DNA from: Oxyruncus cristatus
Lineage: Eukaryota > Chordata > Aves > Passeriformes > Cotingidae
Length of the DNA stretch: 64,000 nucleotides
Direction: 5' to 3'
Assembly: GCA_013399855.1 (NCBI GenBank)
Contig: VXAY01005595.1
Span: forward strand, 539,054-603,053
Every line of letters begins with the position of its first letter. Within the stretch, counting starts at the first letter, position 1. The notes beneath the pieces were generated by a model. That model did not search any database, was not told the DNA's origin, and worked only from the letters and a program-made list of their open reading frames with translations. The position numbers and the translations under genes are program-made. Positions 36,330 to 51,400 of the stretch are shown piece by piece.

Positions 36330-39300
36330 CTTCTCTGCTCAACAATTGCTTTTGTGGTCCTTGTTGTTCTGTGCTTGCATTTTGCTCAGGTGGTGGGGAG
36401 GAAGTGAAAGGAGAGAAGATGTAACCAAAAGGGTTTGCATCGAGGAACTGTTCTTTCTCATGCAGGTTTTTCTCCACACCATCACAGCAGGAGATTTTTC
36501 TGGCAGCACACTTTGAAAGTTGTAAATCTTTGGGGTAACAAGGATCAAAGGTCCTGCAGGCCTAATTGACAAGCTTGGAAATGCTATCCCTCAGTACTGC
36601 ACAACATCAGAACCCTCCTGTCTTATTTAAGTGCTGATGCTCTGACAGGAGAAGGCCACTCTCATGCAGAAGAGCCAGATAACACATTGGTAAGACAACA
36701 CAGCCCCTGCTGTCTGTGGGCATCAAACTTTACAGCTCTCTTGCCTTTTGGGAAGAGGTGAAAGGACAGGGAGTCCCTGCGAATGCCTGCAGAGCAGGCA
36801 GATGGAGGAAGCTGTCACTGTAATGATGACTGAGCAGGCTCATTCCCCTGGGTACATCCTGTACCAAAAGCCAGAAGTGTTTAAGAAAACTAGTAACTGG
36901 ATATCCTGTTATTTCATCTGTCATTAATGGAACTGAACATATGGGTGGGATTTTTTTCAAGCACATGACCAGCACCTCAGCTTACAGAGGCTGTAAATCC
37001 AACCTGCAGAGGATGAAGCGAAGGATGAATAGTCCCTCCCTTTATAAGTCAGGATGTTCCCATGGGGAAATCATGCATGGTAGAATCCAACCTAGCAGAG
37101 AACTGTATAGCAAAAGAAGAATTTGGTAAAGCTGTGGGATGAAAAAAATGAAGAATATAAATGTTGTTGGGTAAAAGTCAGCATGGATGAAAAGAGCAGA
37201 ATGGTTTCAACTGTGCTGATCTGCAGTTCATTTAATTGTGCAAAAGCCAGCACAGCTGTGCATCTGGTGACCTCAGTTTTGAGAGGTAATTAAAAATGGG
37301 TTAAAGCAAGGAGTGAGACAGGAAATATCATGGGGTGACCTTGATGTGTCTTAATACTGAAGAAAACAGAGGAGCCTCGGGAATGCTCCAGATCTGTGAA
37401 TTGGACCCTAGAAATTGACAGGAATGAGTAAAATTTTGAAACTTCATGACTAACTCTGGATCCTGCCGGCCAACAATTTTCTTGGTCTGGAGGCTCAGAC
37501 GGCATGGTTTATATTTGCCAGCTTTTTCTCCTTGACAAAAACTTGGTTTCGTTTGGGAGATTTGTTTGTTTGTTTTTCTCTGAGAACAGGCTGAGAACCT
37601 TATATCACTAAATTTTATGAATCCCTGATGAAACTGAGAGACCTGGTAACACTGCCAAAGCCGCTGCATCAGGCATGTTTTCTGCTGAGCTTTGTGCTCA
37701 GCCCTTCGCCCGTGCCTTGTGCTTTGTCTGAGTTCAGGTACTCGGTGCCCTCCTGGTGCTTCCAGCTGTCCCACCCTCACCTCCCCTCAGGGAGACAAGA
37801 ACCAAGGGGCAAACGCTGCCTATTTGCTGCCTACCTCCTGCCACAGCCTGGAGGGCTGTTTTGATGCAGTGAACCTTCCTAGTGCCATCATGGAGTGAGG
37901 ACAAGAAACTGCTCCCAAGCGAAGAGAAACAGCATTCAACACCCTCTGTCGCTCTCTTCCCCCAAACAGCAGCAGCCCTCCGGAAAGAGAGGGGTTAGCT
38001 GCTCCCTGGACAAAGGGAGCTCTGGGCTGGAAGAGAGGGGTCTTAAACTCCAGCTCTGTGCCTGCAGATGTTGGACCAGCCCCTGCCAATTAAAGGAATG
38101 ACACAACTTCCTATTGCAAAAGAGTCCAAAGGTTAAAAAAGAAGGCAAAAGTAGCATAGGATAACAGCGCTTCACAAAGCCAAATCCTTGTGTAGCCAAA
38201 GTGAAACTTAACCACGTTATAGTCTTTAATAAAATCGTAACATTGTTCCGTTTACAGACTGGTGACTCGCCCAAATCATCCGCTGTGTCAGTAGCTGACT
38301 CAAAGATTGAGGATAAAAATAAGTTGGATTAAATATAGTCAAATCCCTCAATTGATTTGGACACTAAAGAGCGTAGGTGTGTTTCATCTCAACCTACAGC
38401 GTAATTTAGCATAGTTTAACACACTCTGTCCTAAATATGCTAATTTCTCTCCAGAGAGAGCTTAGGGTACACACATCCATGCTGTAAGTAGCTAACAGCC
38501 ATGGAGGGGAATGCCACCTCCCTTCTCCTGCATTCAGTGTCCAGCAGCCTCTCCCCCAGAGGCAGGCACTGTGTGGTGGGGCCAGCTCTTTCAAGAAGGA
38601 AAAGAGAAAGAGGATAAAAAAAAAATAGGGGCGTAGGAAAAGTGAGGCCGTTTCCAAGAAGAAAACAAAGAATCAGCCCAACTGAAGAAATGCGCAAACA
38701 AAGAGTAGCCTGAGGAAAAATGGCCTCTGAAAAACAATGGACCAAGATGGAGAAGGAAAACGTGGGTAGGGAAAGAATATGGAGTACTTTAGTTTTTGTG
38801 GTAGAACATGTGATTTTTAGGAATTTGCATTTCCTTTCAAGGGAAACTGCTGTTCCTAACCCCTCTCTTCTGAGAAGTTTTCTGAGCTCATGGAAACGAT
38901 GTGTCAATGTCCCACTCCTTAGGTGGCCCCTCCAGATACTGATGAGCCCTTGTTTTCCTTGGAAAGCCATTAACAGGTATACACACAGAGCCGCCTGCTC
39001 TCTGCTGCACCTGGTACACACCAACATCCCTTCAGGGGATGTGATCAGCTCCTGGCTGAGTGATAACCTGACTGATCCGCAGCAGCTAATGGTTTTATTT
39101 TGGGAAGGCGGGCAAAATAACTTTGTTTCTGCAGGGACTAAAAGTGAAGTCTGGAATGCGAAATGCAGTTCCCTTTCTCTGAAACCTTGACGTCTCAGTC
39201 AGGCATCAGCTATGACGCCACTGGGCCCCGGGAGGAGGCCTAGAAATAAGCCACAAATGAGAGGGCAGATGCATGACTGCTACAGCAGCACAGCTGTTAG

Positions 39301-42300
39301 AGCTCTGCGAGGAAACCTTCCCCGAGAGCTGCTGGAACACAGTCAGCAAAGCATGGCATGTGTGGAGGGGCCTCCCGCTGCTGGCACTCCGCCAGCAAAG
39401 GATACTGCTCCAATAATTAGCTGGAAGCGGTTTTCTCACTGCCCTCCAGCATAGCGCTGAGGGTGTCTGCTCAGAGTCACACTTTACCTTCACTGGCCGT
39501 GTGGACAGGCAGGCTTAAGCAAGACTGAGGGAGGGTGTTGTAAACCTCCCCTTTCTTGACTCCCTCCCAAACTTGTTCTTACTCTTTTTAGTTGGAAAAA
39601 GAACGAGGCCAATTATCACTTCTTTAGTGTTTACAATGTCAGTTATCCCTACTTTTTTTTTTTTTTTTTAGTTGGAAAGGCAATCAGTGAAAATAAGAGA
39701 AGTGCTGCCCTTGAAACTGCCGTGCATGAACTCAGCTTGTGGAGTTTTGTAACTCTTCCAGCTCAGGTGACTGGGATGCAAAAAAATGTACCACAAATCA
39801 ACACTCTTATGCATCCCTGGTGTGACAACACACATGCTCAAACCATGTCTCAGCCATTTCCTCTCCAGAGAAGGGCAAAGCCTTGGCAACCTCCAGCACA
39901 GTTATGACACATGTAAGTGATTTTATGAATGTTATTTATAAAAGGCTCATCAGCGTCTCTGTGTCCTTAAATTACAAGTGAAGGGTGGGGCTGTTATTTC
40001 ATGAGAAGATAAATCACATGTCCTAACATGATGGCAGTTTTTAAAAAGAAACCACCCTACAGCAGCTGGACCAGCTGATTGGATGTTTTCCTCCTGAGCT
40101 TACAGGCTGGCCCCAGACATGAAGCTGCCGAGCAGAACTGAGCCCACGCCAAGTCATTGTTATGCCTGGACAAACACTGAGTTCTTCTCCCTGCTTTTGA
40201 CATAACATATCCCTGCACAAACGGGGCTGCTTTGCAAGTCACTTCTCACCCAAGAGAAAATCCTGAAGCAGCTGGGGTCTCTATCACCAGGGCGTCAAAC
40301 CTGTTTCATTCACGTGATGGGAGATCTGTGCCTGTGTTGGGGGCTGAGGAGTGTTGAAGCCTCCCTTTTTCCCTGCAAGGAAGGTTTCTGTAGCTCACTG
40401 GTAAAGCATGCTTTGAAACCAAAGCAAAATATCTTTTTTCAGGGTAACTAATTCATGCTCACACCACCTGAATTCCTGGTGATGCTGTTTTCATTCCTGT
40501 GGAGGAGGTTTGGAGCACATAAATATGCTTGTTAAAAAAAAAAAAAAAAGAACGAGGCCACAGTCTTTTGGGACAGAGTACCACAGAGGACCACTAGTGC
40601 ATTGTTCCTACTGTTATTTGAGGTCATTGGTTAAAATCAGCTTCTTCATTTGCTGGGCTTAGATTCATTAAAAAAACGGAGCTGGATTTTCAATTGGAGG
40701 GGGGAAATTTTGGGGTTTTTGCTGCATCTGCCAAAAATGAACTGTTCCTGGCAGACTGCAGCCAGCACACAGGGAAATGAGGACCATCCTCTGTGTCCTG
40801 CCCCAGATGCTGCTCCTGGGCAGGAATTGTCACTGCCTGTGCCTTGCTCAGAGAAGGCACCAAGAGGGGCCAAAGCTTTGAGCCAGTGAGAAGAGCCGAG
40901 AGTACACTGTTGGTGTGGAAGATCCGTAAGTGCCTGATAGTAAAATGAGAAGGAATGATTCCCAGCACTATGTGCACCCCCCTCAACAAGGAAACTTTAA
41001 CTTGCCAAGTGTAGAGGAAGGAAACCTCATTAATCTTGGGAACCCTCAATCCACTGTGTCTGGGGAAGGGGTCACTGTCAGCCCGACAACGTGGAGGAAA
41101 AAGGCTCCTTCCCAGTCCTCCCTCCTCCTTCCCACATTTCCCTATTTCCCCATCCTCAAACCTGATGTTCAGCTCTGCCAGGTGCACTCCTCTTATACTT
41201 GTCCTTGAATGACTCCAGCAAATTCAGGCAGATCCGAGCAGGGATAAATCTAAGTCACTGGCCTGGAAAACCAATACAGCTCCAACATTTGCGCTCAGAT
41301 GAGGTTCCCAGGTGGGAGAAGCGAGGCTAAGCTCTGGCTTGACAAAATTCTCCTTGCAAACAATCCCAGCTCCCAGGAGAGGGGCTGAGTCAGTGCTGGT
41401 CCCCCCTCACACAACGGGAGGGGGCCTGCAGCCCTCACACAGCTGGTTTCTTCAGATGCAAATTGTCTTTTGCTCTGACCTCCATCTGAAGCTGCATTTT
41501 CGGAGAAGCAGCACAAAAATCAAAGGACTTGTCGTGCAATCTTTGTTTAACTTGTCACTCGAGCTCTGCAGTGTCTCTTAACAAGACTGACGATGTTGGC
41601 TTCTTTCTGCTGAAAGGAGGGCAGCAGGGAGGGGTTAATGCACTACTTCCCACTACATCCCATGTTACTGTTGCTTTGCAAGCCAAAGACGCTGCAGGCC
41701 AATCAGAAACTGGGTGAATCATTAGAACTCTGTTCCCCTAGACCCTTGACTCTACCAAGCACAGGGGGAAAACACAAGTTAAGCCCCAGATTTGTCCTTG
41801 GTTCAGCCTTTTTATTCAGAGCCTCTGCTCACCAGGATTTCCTCTCTACCATGGTGTTTTATTTCTCGATTAAGCTGTTGCATCTCCCTTCTTTCTGCAG
41901 GCAGAAGGCTCAGTCAGAGGCCATCAGCAACTTCTGACACCGACACACAGACATCGTGACTCATCCTGCACATACCACAATAGACCTTTCATCACTGCAG
42001 ATATATCTAAATGTATTGAAAAGGTGCCATAAAATACCAATAAATTCCAAAGAAGTATTTTAGGTATTGAACTAATATATCTCTTTTCAGCATTGGAGTG
42101 AACTCTTTAGTACCTGCTGGTTGAATTCTCTAGTTCCTCTGTACATCTGTACACCTTGCTGTATGATCTATATTTAGATACAGAGAACCTATTATCTTTT
42201 TGGCAGTAGGATGTTAAAAAAAAGTTCTCCAGTGAATTCTCATCCTCTCCTTCAGAAAGCTGAATTCCTAAACATTTCAGATTTCACGTTTGAGCTGCTG

Positions 42301-45300
42301 TAAAGCAAACAATGGCAAGGAGCCTTGTAAAATACCACTTTGTGTGATGCAACTCAGCACAAGTGGTGTTCCCTCAGCCATGCAATGCTCTCTCCTCACA
42401 GCCATGGTGGCTGCACTGCTGCTGCACCACACTAAGAAAAGGTTCCACTGAAGCATTTCTGCCTCATTTCAGAGAAGTAATCAGAATTTTCTCTGGCTCC
42501 TTCGAGCCCTTCTTAAACACCAACAATGGTTGTAATAGAAATGTGGTCATCTGACTAATATTTGATTGAGGCAGGAGCTCTCTGATGCCGTGAGCAAACA
42601 GGGACAGGGAAAGTGGAAGATGGGGACACACCAGGGCGGAGGAGTGGAATGTGGCCATGCAGGTGGCACCATGGCAGGCAAAGGGCACTGATTGCTAATG
42701 CAGAAGAGCCAAGGACACAAAATGTGTCTCCTGTTGCAGCACTGGGAGGAGAAAAATGCTGCCTCCTGCAGGAAAGCCAGCCAGGGAGCTCCGATTGCCA
42801 TAGGTTTCTAAACAACTCGAGTCTTAGTTTCCTCAGTTCAAGGATACAGGCATAAAATCCCTTTTTTTTTCATTTGAGACCCTTCTCAGCACCACGTTGC
42901 ATCAATTCTACTATGAAGTGGATGAAGGTAGAATTAAGAAAGGCAACAGCTTAACAAGATGGCAGCATCCAGCAGGCGCTCAGGAGGCAAAAAACCCTAA
43001 TGAGTCAGGTTTTACACCACTTATAGTGCAATATGAAACATGAAACACACAGGCTGAAGTCTCTTGGGGTAGTGGGACGTGGCTGGCACCTCTGAATCTG
43101 TTATACACAAATATGTCATGCAGATGTCTGAATTCCAGTGAAATTCCGTCTTCCCAGAGGATGAGGACTCAGTGATATGATGGACTGTAAAGCAGTAGGA
43201 AAGGTCCTAAGAATGAAAAGAGGTTGCCTGAGACAAAGTTACTTTGAGAAAGTCAGTAAATGGATGTAAAGGAAGGTACTGAGGGTGCTGTGCACCCCCA
43301 GGCTTGCTCAAGGTACAGTCCTCTCTTATCAGAGATACTCTGAGGAACCAATTCTTCAGGAACTGCTTTAATTTCCCAGATAACTGCTATAGAACAGTGA
43401 CAGACCCCAAATATTTTTGGGTGGTAGAGCTAATATTTCTTTCACTGACAATTAGTCAATGAAGTTTTGGTAAATATACTTACTTTCAATTTGGTGTTGC
43501 TGGACACTCTGCATCCTGGGGGTGGTTCCAGACAGTCATTTTTAGGCAACAGTCTGTCTGTTTTATGATGATTCCCCCCCCCCTTCCTTTTTTTTTTAAA
43601 CACTTTTTTCTATCTCCCTGATCTTGCTTGGTGCAGAATTTTAGCTTTGGATCCTAAGAGCTGTATCACACCCAATCTGCTTAATTCTCTCCCATGGCAG
43701 TCATGGTAGGCTGCCTGGGAGCACACCCTGCTCTGTAACCTACCAGGATAAATATGACATAACCCTGCTAATTCCAAAGGAAAGCACCTGTAAGGACTTT
43801 GATCTGGGGGATATTTAAACAGGATGGTAAACCTACAAGCACAGGTCCAGTAGGGCAGAAGCATGTATGTGTTGACACCCACCAAAAATCACACCACAAA
43901 GTGGTTTATATTTTGATTTTATGTGCAGTGGTGCCAAACTTTCTATCAAGCTTCTGCTCCCAACGAAAGCTTTGAGAGCCAAAAAATGTAACTACTTTTA
44001 GAATGAACTGAGGTTAAAATACATATGGGTTCTGTCCAGGCTGAGAACCCAAAAATATGTAGATGGAGATACCTGAAAGATATCTATAAATGTTTGGATA
44101 AAAAGCTTGAACTGGTTTCCCGGGGAATTTCATCCATATGCTAATTTCTTTAAGGTGGAAACACCTCTGCAACAAAAGCAGGTCACTGGGAATGCAGGAA
44201 CGTTTCCAGCATGCTGCGTGGCAGCAGCTGGCTGAGGATGCAACATCTACTTGTCTCCTTGGGACACTTCCCGATCAAAGTGCTGCACCATCAGCACTTC
44301 ATTGACAACGGCTCTTTGCAATCGTCTGAACAGCCTCCCAGTTTTTTAATCAATGACTTAAGAAAGGACTAAATGCAGGAGGAAGGCTGCAGGCTGCTGG
44401 TTTGGGGGCGAGTTAATGATGCTGTAACTGTGCTCAGCACAGCCGAGATCAGAGCCAGGGGGACATTTTCTGTGGACTTCAACAGGAGCAGCCAGACCTC
44501 TGCCACGCTGAAAGGGTCCTTCCTGACAAACAGCTTTACACGATAGAATAGAATATCAGGTTTACAGGACACAAGATCAAGACACAGTCAGCCACAAGCT
44601 GCCCACTGATTTGACTTACTAGTTTATATCCACCAGTTTCTACTCAAGAGAATGTCAGAAGTAGGTTAATTTTTTTTTTCCAATAAATGTACAGAGAGAA
44701 GAAGGTTAAAGAGAATAAAACCGTGCTTGGTGACAGTCAAATAATATCTCAGTAGCTTTATGTGATTCTCTTGATCACAGCTTTTGCTAAAATGCTTTGT
44801 TGAAAAGAGAGAAATGTACACATATACAGATCTCATACAGGCTGAACTGGCTCATGTGCTCTACTCCCCAGCAGCCTTCCTGGCACAGTTTCTCTCCTAA
44901 ATAGAAATTTGAGAGCCATCCTTTGCATTATTCTCTGTGATTTCTGTTGGCTTACTTCCAACATTGAAAATAAACCAGGAATAAAAACAAAACAAAACCC
45001 AAGAAAATTGATCCATGCCTCAAAATTCAGCCTTTTTTTGCACATCCTGGAAGTGCAATTACAGCTCGTGGGCATCTGTGTGGCCTGTAAAGGGCAGTGG
45101 GAGCCCAGGGAATGCTCACACAGGGGGAGGATGATTACCCTGCAACAGACACCGAAGCTTCTCAGAGCCAGGAGGATCCTGAGGGAGACTGTGGCATCCT
45201 CAGAGCACTTTCTTTTGTTTTGTGAAGAGCTTGAACCTGTCTCCTCCCCCTGTCACGATGCTTACCCTGAGCTCAGCCTCAAAAGTGAGCAGGCAAAGCA

Positions 45301-45310
45301 TGTGTTTGTC
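36330..45310. other. Non-coding stretch between the LTR and the CR1 fragment
   Basis: Overlapping open frames of up to about 195 codons on both strands near 38.4-39.2 kb show no domain, no repeat family and no clear splice framing. I treat them as chance. T17 and A16 tracts lie near 39.7 and 40.5 kb. Confidence 0.6.
39653..39669. repeat. T17 homopolymer
   Basis: A plain T tract followed by AGTTGGAAAG. A run of 16 A at 40534-40549 lies 0.9 kb away; both are flanked by or near the phrase GAACGAGGCC (39601 and 40550), which may be coincidence. Confidence 0.85.
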
Positions 45311-45314
45311 TGTA

Positions 45315-45440
45315 AGATATTCCAGAACCTTCTGGATGCAATCCTGTGCCGTTTGCCCTGGGATGACCCTGCTGGAGCAGGGAGGTGGGACCAGATGACC
45401 CAGGGTGGTCCCTTCCGGCCTGACCCATCCTGGGATTCTG
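45315..45440 (+). mobile_element. CR1 LINE, 5'-truncated 3' end
   Basis: The segment contains the characteristic avian CR1 tail: CAATCCTGTGCC, GGGATGACCCTGCTGGAGCA, GACCAGATGACCCAGGGTGG, TCCCTTCC and finally CCTGGGATTCTG, close to the 8-bp terminal repeat. It is in sense orientation on the + strand. Only about 125 bases remain, the usual severe 5' truncation. Several differences from the remembered consensus suggest that it is not very recent. Confidence 0.88.
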
Positions 45441-48400
45441 TCCCAGCATTGTTTTTGCAGTGTCATGCACCATTACAAAACACTGAGCTGTACCAGCCTT
45501 AACAAAGAAATCTATTTCCTTTCCCAGGAAGAGACTGTCTAAAACTCCAGCTATTCCCTGGCCTTCCCATGTTTGCATATTATGGACAAGTTTGGTCACA
45601 GAGTTTATTACAGTCACCTTTTATTTCCTAACAGCAATTAGGCAAAGCAAACTTCACCTTCTTATCAATCAACTACTACTTCCATGGTTCCAGTTTCTTC
45701 AGCTGAGCAAATAATTAACTGCTTATTTCATGGAATTAAAACAATGAGCAGAAACAGAAAGCAGATAGTACCTCTTTGGGAAACATTTCTAGGGAATTTT
45801 GGTAATATTAACCAGAAAAGAGGAAGCAGCAGCAATGATTTAATTTTAAAATAATTAAAACCTCACATGTATGTAAAAGTCTCTGCTGAATATATTCCTT
45901 ACTCTTAAGGTCAATCCACACACATTCATCTACACCAGATACCCCTCAACAGTGTAAGTCTCCTTAAATGACACTAACACTGTAAATCACAGCTCAAATG
46001 CCAACTGACAGCCCAAGCCATCTCCTCAGAAGTGTTTACCCTCTGGATATGAAGATAAGCCTACCTTTCTCCAGGCAATTCTCATCCCAGTCTATTATTT
46101 CCATCTTCCAGGCCGCCCAAGTTCTGACCCTTCTCTCCTGCTCCTGCTGCAAACCAGAAATGCCTTGGGAAAATACATTATAAGAGTACCTGGGGTACAT
46201 CTCGCTGGTGTGTTTGAGGTGTAGGCGGAGTATGAGTGGCTTTGGTACAGTCCAAAGATGATACAGCTGGGAGGAAAGAGCTCACACAGCTCTGGGTAGC
46301 TGTATGAGGGGGGAACTGGAAATTAGCTTTACAGAGCTCATTAAGGTTTTGAAGCTACCAGGCCATAAATCATCACATGGGTATACTGATCGGATTTTAA
46401 TGTGCACGCTAAACATCACCTTATTTGTGCTTCAGAGTTCTGAAGTTTAACATGGGGCAGTGAACAAAGGGTTCAAGTCCCAACAAGGATTGCTGTTTGA
46501 CTGTGCTCAAATCTGATTCCAGCCTAACCAATAACTTCATGGCTAGTGTGGGATTCCAAGTTTGTTTTTTTTTTCAGTTTAATTTCCTGAAGCACAGAAA
46601 CAATTATCTCTGTTTACAGTGAACTTCTGGCCATGTCCAAACTATAAACATATTTTCAGGCTGGGATCCTGTGTGAGATGGAGAGTAGGTTTGTGCGATT
46701 TGCTTCCTCCATGTTTTTCAAAATAATAATAAAACACCTAACGTACAATATCTATGGTAATATCTCATTGAAAATCCAAGGTAAGCTTCTGTGTAATAAA
46801 GAGAGGCCAGAGAAGGTGTCAAACTCACAAACATATATAAACTATGGCTGTTGGAGTGCTAATATCATTGCATTATATCTAGACAGAGAAGAGGAAAAAA
46901 ACCCATCTGAGTAAGAAATAATGAACTTTGGTACTTCATCTCAGTTTAAGGTGGAAGGAGGCCATTTTCACAAAGTTATTGTGGCCATTTCAGTCTAATT
47001 TGGAGATTCTGAACTCAAGCATCTTTGAAACCGCTATTGTTATGATCCTAATATCACATCCTAATGTGTGATGAAGTAATACTAACCAGAGCAGGCTGTT
47101 TTAGAAAAATACCATGAATGCAATTAAGAAAACAACAGGACAAGATGTGGGAGGAGTAGGCAGTGGTTTTTGGGTGCCTAGTTGATCAGAACAGATTATT
47201 GCACAATTTCAGTTCCTAGGCACGGGAAAGTAAAAATACCTGGTGGCAGTAAACGGACCTGCTACGTCTTCAACTCCTGAACAGCACTCATTTATGTCTT
47301 GTGGCTTCCACACAGGTAAAGTTCTCTGCTGTATTATTTTTGAGCAGTTACAACAGTGTGACAGACATATCCTGTAGCTATAGGTAAACACCACAAAGCT
47401 CTCTGGAATACCTGGCTCCTCATTCTAACCGTGGTGTTACAGCTGAAGCACTCAGTGAAGGGAGAGGCACGTTTAGACTCAAGCAGGTGCACAGGGTACT
47501 GAGACGTTTCTGCTCCCAGCACTTGGCAAAAATCCAGCACCACCCCTTGTGCTCAGGTGCAGGGACGCCTGGCTCTGATCTACCTGCCAGAAAGGACCAT
47601 CCACAGCTTTACAGGATTTCCAGGAATAAAAAGGATTGAGAAGTGCTATTGCCTGCAGCATTAAAGTCTGTCCATGCCTGCTTATACAGGAAGATAAACC
47701 ATTCTCTGTTCCTTTCTCTTTAAATAGCAAACACAATACAGTGAGAGTTTGAGTGGTTTTTTTTTGTTATTGTTGGTTTGGGTTTTATCCTAAACTAACA
47801 TTAGACTTTCTTTTTCTTAGGGAAGCTCAACACTGGCTTACAGCCAATAGGGCCTTAATGGGTTGCTGCCAAATGACAATATCTCCTCTCAAAAAAGGTT
47901 TCCCTTTCCAGCTATATCTCTGTTATTTATAGCCAAAAAGCAATGGATACAAAAAACTCAGGAGAAAAGGGAGGGGCAGCATCAAAAAAGGTGGGTCTTT
48001 ATTCAGTTACTGCCCGACAATATTTGCCAAGGTCTCCTTGAGTAGCTTTAGAAACTTTCTATTACAGAGGAAAAAAATCCATTATTCAAAGATCTGGCAG
48101 CCCAGAGATAAGGAAAAGGCTTTAATTTCTAAACAAAAGGACACTTGGTATTAAAACCACCTGCAACATACTCAGTGTTGGAAAATGATGATGGAAGGTT
48201 CGTTTGCCTTTTTTTGGGGGAGGGGGGAGGGACGTGCTGGCTTACTTTAGAGAGAATGCCTGGGATAGAAGAACAGCTGGCATAGAAATACAGTGGAGGC
48301 AGAACTGTGGTTCCATGGGAAAGCCAGGAAATTTCAGTGGAGTTTGAAAGCTCCCTTGCTCTAATTTAGGCAGCTGCTTACGCACAAAGCAGAATTTTCT

Positions 48401-51400
48401 CCAACTTTTTTGGTCTCAATTTTATAAGAAAATCTAGTTCATGTTATTGTGCTGCCTCTCCTGCCTCCTATTCCTGGCATACAGATATTAAAATACCGGA
48501 GTTATCCACTGCCTCCAGCCCTTTGAATACCTGCAGTTGTGGAGGGAGGGGAAACTACTTTCTTTTTCTCTGCTTATCTAACCTCAGGGGAAAAAGTACA
48601 AACTGCTTGGATTATTTGGGATGGCCCACCACTTACTTAGGAGAGGAGAGCCAGCAGCTGCTTAGCTCTGACCAGCCACAGGATATGCTGCACCCTAGTC
48701 TTAAAATCAGTAGAAAAGTTAAAATAACCACACTTGATGGAAAGCCTATGATGTACTGACTTTCCCTATACTGCTAGATTTAAATTCCTATGCTTTTACA
48801 ATTATTAGAAGGCAGACTAAAAGCACACATCAAAAACAAGGCTTTGGAGCAATCAATGAAATTTCTGATAAAGGCTCTGAAGTCCAAGGGAAGCAAAATG
48901 TCAACATTTTTCCATTTAAATGTACTCAAGTTTGGATTTAGCCAGTTATTCAGAAAATTATTAAATATGTTGTCATGGCCTCTTCATAACAACCAGTAGC
49001 TCAGTTATCCTGCTCTGCAAGCATAAAAAAAAGTGACAGGGCCAATCTAAAACAGGGCAATTAACATTGGATTTGCAGGGTAAAAACTCCCAACCCCAGT
49101 AAAAAAGAGCTGATACCATTTTTACTTCGAACATTAAAGCCCTTGGTCCATTACACTTCTTTTAGGGTTAATTAAATGACAACAGTGTCAACTCTTGAGT
49201 TAAACCAGACAATTTCTGCCTTTATAGAAGTCTGACATGACATTCTTTCAGTTGAAGGTAGAAAACCTACCACGAGAGTCCATCCAGCAGGCTGTTCTGT
49301 TCAACCTCGTGCAGTCAGTAGGCAGGAGCAACCTCCTGCCCTCCCAGCAAATGTTGCACTGCAGTGACACCCTGATTGCTCAGCTGTCCACAGAAATAAC
49401 CTGTGTTATCTCCAGGGGCTGTGATGGACAGTGAGGGTGATCAGGTCCACACAGATTTTGCCAGCAGCTGAACTAAATAAAACTTTTCCCCAGCCAGATC
49501 TCTGGCCAGTCAGGCTTCGAACCCTGGTGACATCTTAAGTGTATTGAATTTAGATCTCGCTGAGAATTTTCTATATTATTTATGAGAATGGATTGATTTT
49601 TCTCTTCTGTGAGGGAATAGCATGGATCCCTCCCTCCCCCACCTGTACTTCTGGTAAAATAGTTCCTACATAAATACCAGTGCATCACTGTCAGAAGCAC
49701 TGGACAGTTTTAAAAGTCTGCCTCATTTCATAGCTCCTCGCTTTACCAGGGGTCACAGAGAATTCATGGGGAGGAAAAAAAAAACCCTGAATACAAAGTA
49801 AATTCACAATTACCTTTCCTGCTTGATGTTGATAGTCCATTAGAGCACAAGGTTAAGTTCTCTAGCTACTTACCTGCTGTTCTTCAATTACAACTAATGT
49901 TATACAGATATTAATTTCATCTTGTTCCAAGGCATGTTAAAATAAAGAAAAACAGGAGCTGGAAATGGGTAGTGATATTATCTTTCTTCCTCTCAACTTA
50001 CAATAGGCACAATTGCTCTGTCCTAGCTTACAGTTGATAAACCAGACACATAACTCATGTTCATGTTCTTCTTCCACAGGATGAGGTTTCTCATAAGATA
50101 TTTAAACCCCTCAACATGTAAGGTAAGAACTACAGGTTTATGAAGCAGGAGTATGGCAGAATCTGGGTTCCTGAATTCAAAACTGTGATAATGAATGTGC
50201 AATTCTGCTGAGCAATTGCTGTGCCCCGAAGATGCTCTTAACTCCAGAGATCACTTTTGGCTTTACTTCTGCAGATTTAAATGCTGTCTGCTGAGTTGAG
50301 CAGCTCTCCAGACAGTATGCTGGGTTTGGATCTGATTCTAAGGGTGGGATTCTAACAGAATTCTGAATTAAGGCTGTCAGTGTAGCAGTGGTAGAATGTT
50401 TATAGTTAGGCACCAGTGGATTTATTTCTCTGGAGCACTTGATCTCCTGTGATCCCTTCTTCATCAGCCATTTCCCACAAGGTTGTCCCTACTCAAATAT
50501 GCCTTTGTCCCTTGTCCTATCTATGTGCCATTATTTATCCCAAAGGTTATCTATTGCTTTCTCTTAACAAGGTTGTCTCTTCTTCTGCCCCTGTTTTCTT
50601 CTCCTGCTTTCTCCCACAGCTATGAAGAAATTAGTATTTCCATCCATTCCTTCAAGGACATTGAATGAGGCTATGCCTTTCTGCAGGGAGGAGGAAAACA
50701 AGGAGATGGGCCTGGGATGAAGGAAGGTGTGCTCAGAAATATCCTACTGGGAAATAAAAGGCCACAAAAATTCGTTTAAATTGTGAGCCAATTGCAAAAC
50801 GTCACAGCAGTAGATATTTCTAAACGTTAAAAAGGAAAAAAAAAAATGGAAAAAAGAAGTGCATGTTGAAATCAGAAGAGGTCCATCTCTATATCTCACG
50901 AAAGCAAGTGTTTATTTATTTAAATTAAAGAGAAATATTTACGGTTGCTACTTTTGTTTCCACGCTGGAGAAGAAAAGCTATATTTGAACAAGTGCCCTA
51001 CTGTTTATTGCATCGAGGAAATGCAGTAAATCCAAGAACCCGAAACTGAAACTTGGTCTCACAAAAGCTATCTGACGAGCTGCCTTATCTCAACAGCTGA
51101 TTAACAGAACCCGAGGCATTTACTAGAACACACTTTATCACTGTTTGTCAACAACTGCACAAGAATTCACGTGGCTTCACATCCCCGAAGCCGCTGTGAG
51201 ACAGTTCAGTGGTGACACAAAGAGACACCTTAAATTAATCAGAGCCTGAGGAAGAAAACACCTGGAAAAACAACTCTCCCCTCAGTTTTGGGAAAAACTC
51301 CTCCCTAGAGGCAGCCTTGCTTGGTGCTGGGGGAGAAGAAGAAAGTTTGGATGCAGAAGCCTCCCACGCTGAGCTCAGCTCAGCTGCACGGTCTGGCAAG

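Noticed and set aside
36730..36975. - strand frame containing MTDEITGYP, considered as the end of RMI2
   Set aside because: Beyond three residues the surrounding sequence does not follow the RMI2 C-terminus, and this is the wrong side of SOCS1 by mammalian gene order.
38440..39190. 195-codon - frame overlapping a 156-codon + frame
   Set aside because: Overlapping long frames on opposite strands without domains are expected by chance at this scale.
45315..45440. Consideration of a full CR1 element with a reverse transcriptase ORF upstream
   Set aside because: No reverse transcriptase or endonuclease motif was seen upstream; only the 3' tail is present.
44909..45502. 197-codon + strand frame
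   Set aside because: Its last third is translated CR1 tail, and the rest has no domain, no splice framing and no recognised family.
46471..46481. tRNA B-box-like GGTTCAAGTCC
   Set aside because: No A box, cloverleaf or 3' terminator at the right spacing; probably chance.
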